A stretch of 35,276 nucleotides of DNA, taken from Nitrososphaeria archaeon (GTDB lineage: Archaea > Thermoproteota > Nitrososphaeria > Conexivisphaerales > DTJL01). Where the stretch lies: the NCBI GenBank assembly GCA_029775965.1, contig JARVJU010000002.1:66578-101853 (forward strand). The letters run 5' to 3'. Under the pieces are notes generated by a model. The model was not told the DNA's origin. It did not search any database and saw only the letters and a list, made by a program, of their open reading frames with translations. Below are positions 34,785 to 35,276 of the stretch, piece by piece; within the stretch, counting starts at the first letter, position 1, and each line of letters opens with the position of its first letter. Both the position numbers and the translations under genes were made by a program.

Positions 34785-35000
34785 ATGACAACAGCTGTTT
34801 CCATTAGGCTACCAGAGGACATAGCCAAGCGTCTTGAGGAACTGGCCAAGTCTCTCGACCGCCCCAAGACCTATATCGTGACCAAGACTCTAAAGGAGTA
34901 CTTGGAGGAGTATGAAGACTATCTGATAGCTCTTCACAGGTTGAACGACAAGGACGACAGACTTGTCTCAGAAAGACAGCTGGCCAAACTTGGCCGGTAA
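34785..35000 (+). CDS. RelB/CopG-type ribbon-helix-helix antitoxin
   Basis: From ATG 34785 this is a 71-residue ribbon-helix-helix protein. The strand is TAVSIRLPEDIAKRLEELAK, followed by the second helix PKTYIVTKTLKEYLEEYED and an acidic-to-basic C-terminal tail that would wrap the toxin. Such antitoxins bind their own promoter and neutralise RelE-type mRNA interferases. It overlaps the toxin gene by 11 bases, ensuring coupled translation. The upstream open part (34683-34784) is poor coding sequence and lies before the predicted transcription start. Confidence 0.88.
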   Translation: MTTAVSIRLPEDIAKRLEELAKSLDRPKTYIVTKTLKEYLEEYEDYLIALHRLNDKDDRLVSERQLAKLGR

Positions 35001-35241
35001 GATTCTCTATAAATCATCAGTTAGGCATGATCTCAAGAACATAAGGCAGCAAGATGTACAGAGGCTTCTGCGCAAGATTAGAGAAGAATTGACGCAGAAT
35101 CCTAGAAAGGGAGAACCTCTGCATGGCGAGTTCGAAGGTCTCTACAAGTTCAGAGTAGGGGACTACAGAGTCATCTACACGATATCAGGTAAAGATGTGT
35201 TGATTCTCAGGATAAGGCACAGAGCCAAAGCATATGATTAA
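34990..35241 (+). CDS. RelE/ParE-family toxin
   Basis: From TTG 34990 the toxin has 83 residues. Two helices come first (SVRHDLKNIRQQDVQRLLRK), then NPRKGEPLHGEFEGLYKFRV, and the core strands YKFRVGDYRVIYTISGKDVL and LRIRHRAKAY. The Arg in GDYRVIY and the terminal HRAKAY match residues used by RelE to cleave mRNA on the ribosome. The open frame begins at a TTG at 34963, but 34990, overlapping the antitoxin stop, gives the usual length. Together with the antitoxin it is a typical type II module, often a passenger of mobile DNA, as here. Confidence 0.9.
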   Translation: MAGKILYKSSVRHDLKNIRQQDVQRLLRKIREELTQNPRKGEPLHGEFEGLYKFRVGDYRVIYTISGKDVLILRIRHRAKAYD

Positions 35242-35276
35242 TAATATTCTTGGGCCGGATTCTAACCCAAAGATTC

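Noticed and set aside
1-35276. CRISPR array, rRNA, tRNA
   Set aside because: No regularly spaced repeats, no conserved rRNA blocks and no cloverleaf with proper T arm were seen on either strand.

Overview
The window looks archaeal, most likely from an acid- and heat-adapted lineage on the Thermoproteota/Thaumarchaeota side. The evidence is indirect: TATA-like boxes lie about 25-30 bases before many start codons, so many transcripts appear leaderless; TTG and GTG starts are frequent; the gene content is archaeal (cyclic 2,3-diphosphoglycerate synthetase-type GTPase, NurA, two-domain Sua5, plant-type asparaginase, a large surface S53 peptidase, membrane-anchored sugar-binding protein). There are no rRNA, tRNA or CRISPR sequences that I can see, so the species call stays open.

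Layout. 1-65 is the start of a leftward secreted or membrane protein cut by the window edge. 301-2345 is a two-gene ABC-2 exporter. 2711-5402 holds the cpgS-like GTPase (leftward), a four-cysteine protein (rightward) and a zinc-ribbon RDD membrane protein (leftward). 5403-6113 has no clear gene but is rich in short hairpins. 6114-8505 carries Hsp20, an acyl-CoA dehydrogenase and a CoxG-like protein. 8658-12849 is a leftward sugar/polyol-type ABC importer: binding protein, MalK-like ATPase, and one polypeptide in which the two permease subunits are fused. 13371-16725 runs rightward (Sua5, NurA-domain protein, dual-specificity phosphatase). 16722-19962 runs leftward (small conserved protein, Ntn-hydrolase asparaginase, divergent NRAMP transporter, a 36-residue zinc ribbon, an unknown 140-residue protein).

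19963-21046 is mostly decayed or unassigned. 21047-22405 is a regulator, small membrane protein and anchored NTF2-like protein set, all leftward. 22475-26061 is a gene graveyard: a metallo-beta-lactamase-fold pseudogene, a broken gene of unknown family, an IS5-like transposase pseudogene and further remnants. 26062-29970 encodes a 1302-residue membrane-anchored sedolisin (S53) protease. 29971-32673 is a second graveyard, with an acyl-CoA dehydrogenase pseudogene and a second copy of the unknown broken family. 32674-33784 is an Asp-box beta-propeller gene split by a frameshift. After a broken small membrane-protein gene and the tail of a transposase, the window ends with an intact RelB/RelE-type toxin-antitoxin pair.

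Together: the protease and sugar importer fit a heterotroph feeding on extracellular peptides and carbohydrates. The acyl-CoA dehydrogenases point to fatty or aromatic acid use. The two decayed blocks flank the protease and show that the right half is an accessory region with transposon activity. I see no clearly new multi-gene defence system. The most unusual items are the fused permease, the regulator/membrane/NTF2 set, the hairpin-rich gap and the paralogous pseudogenes.
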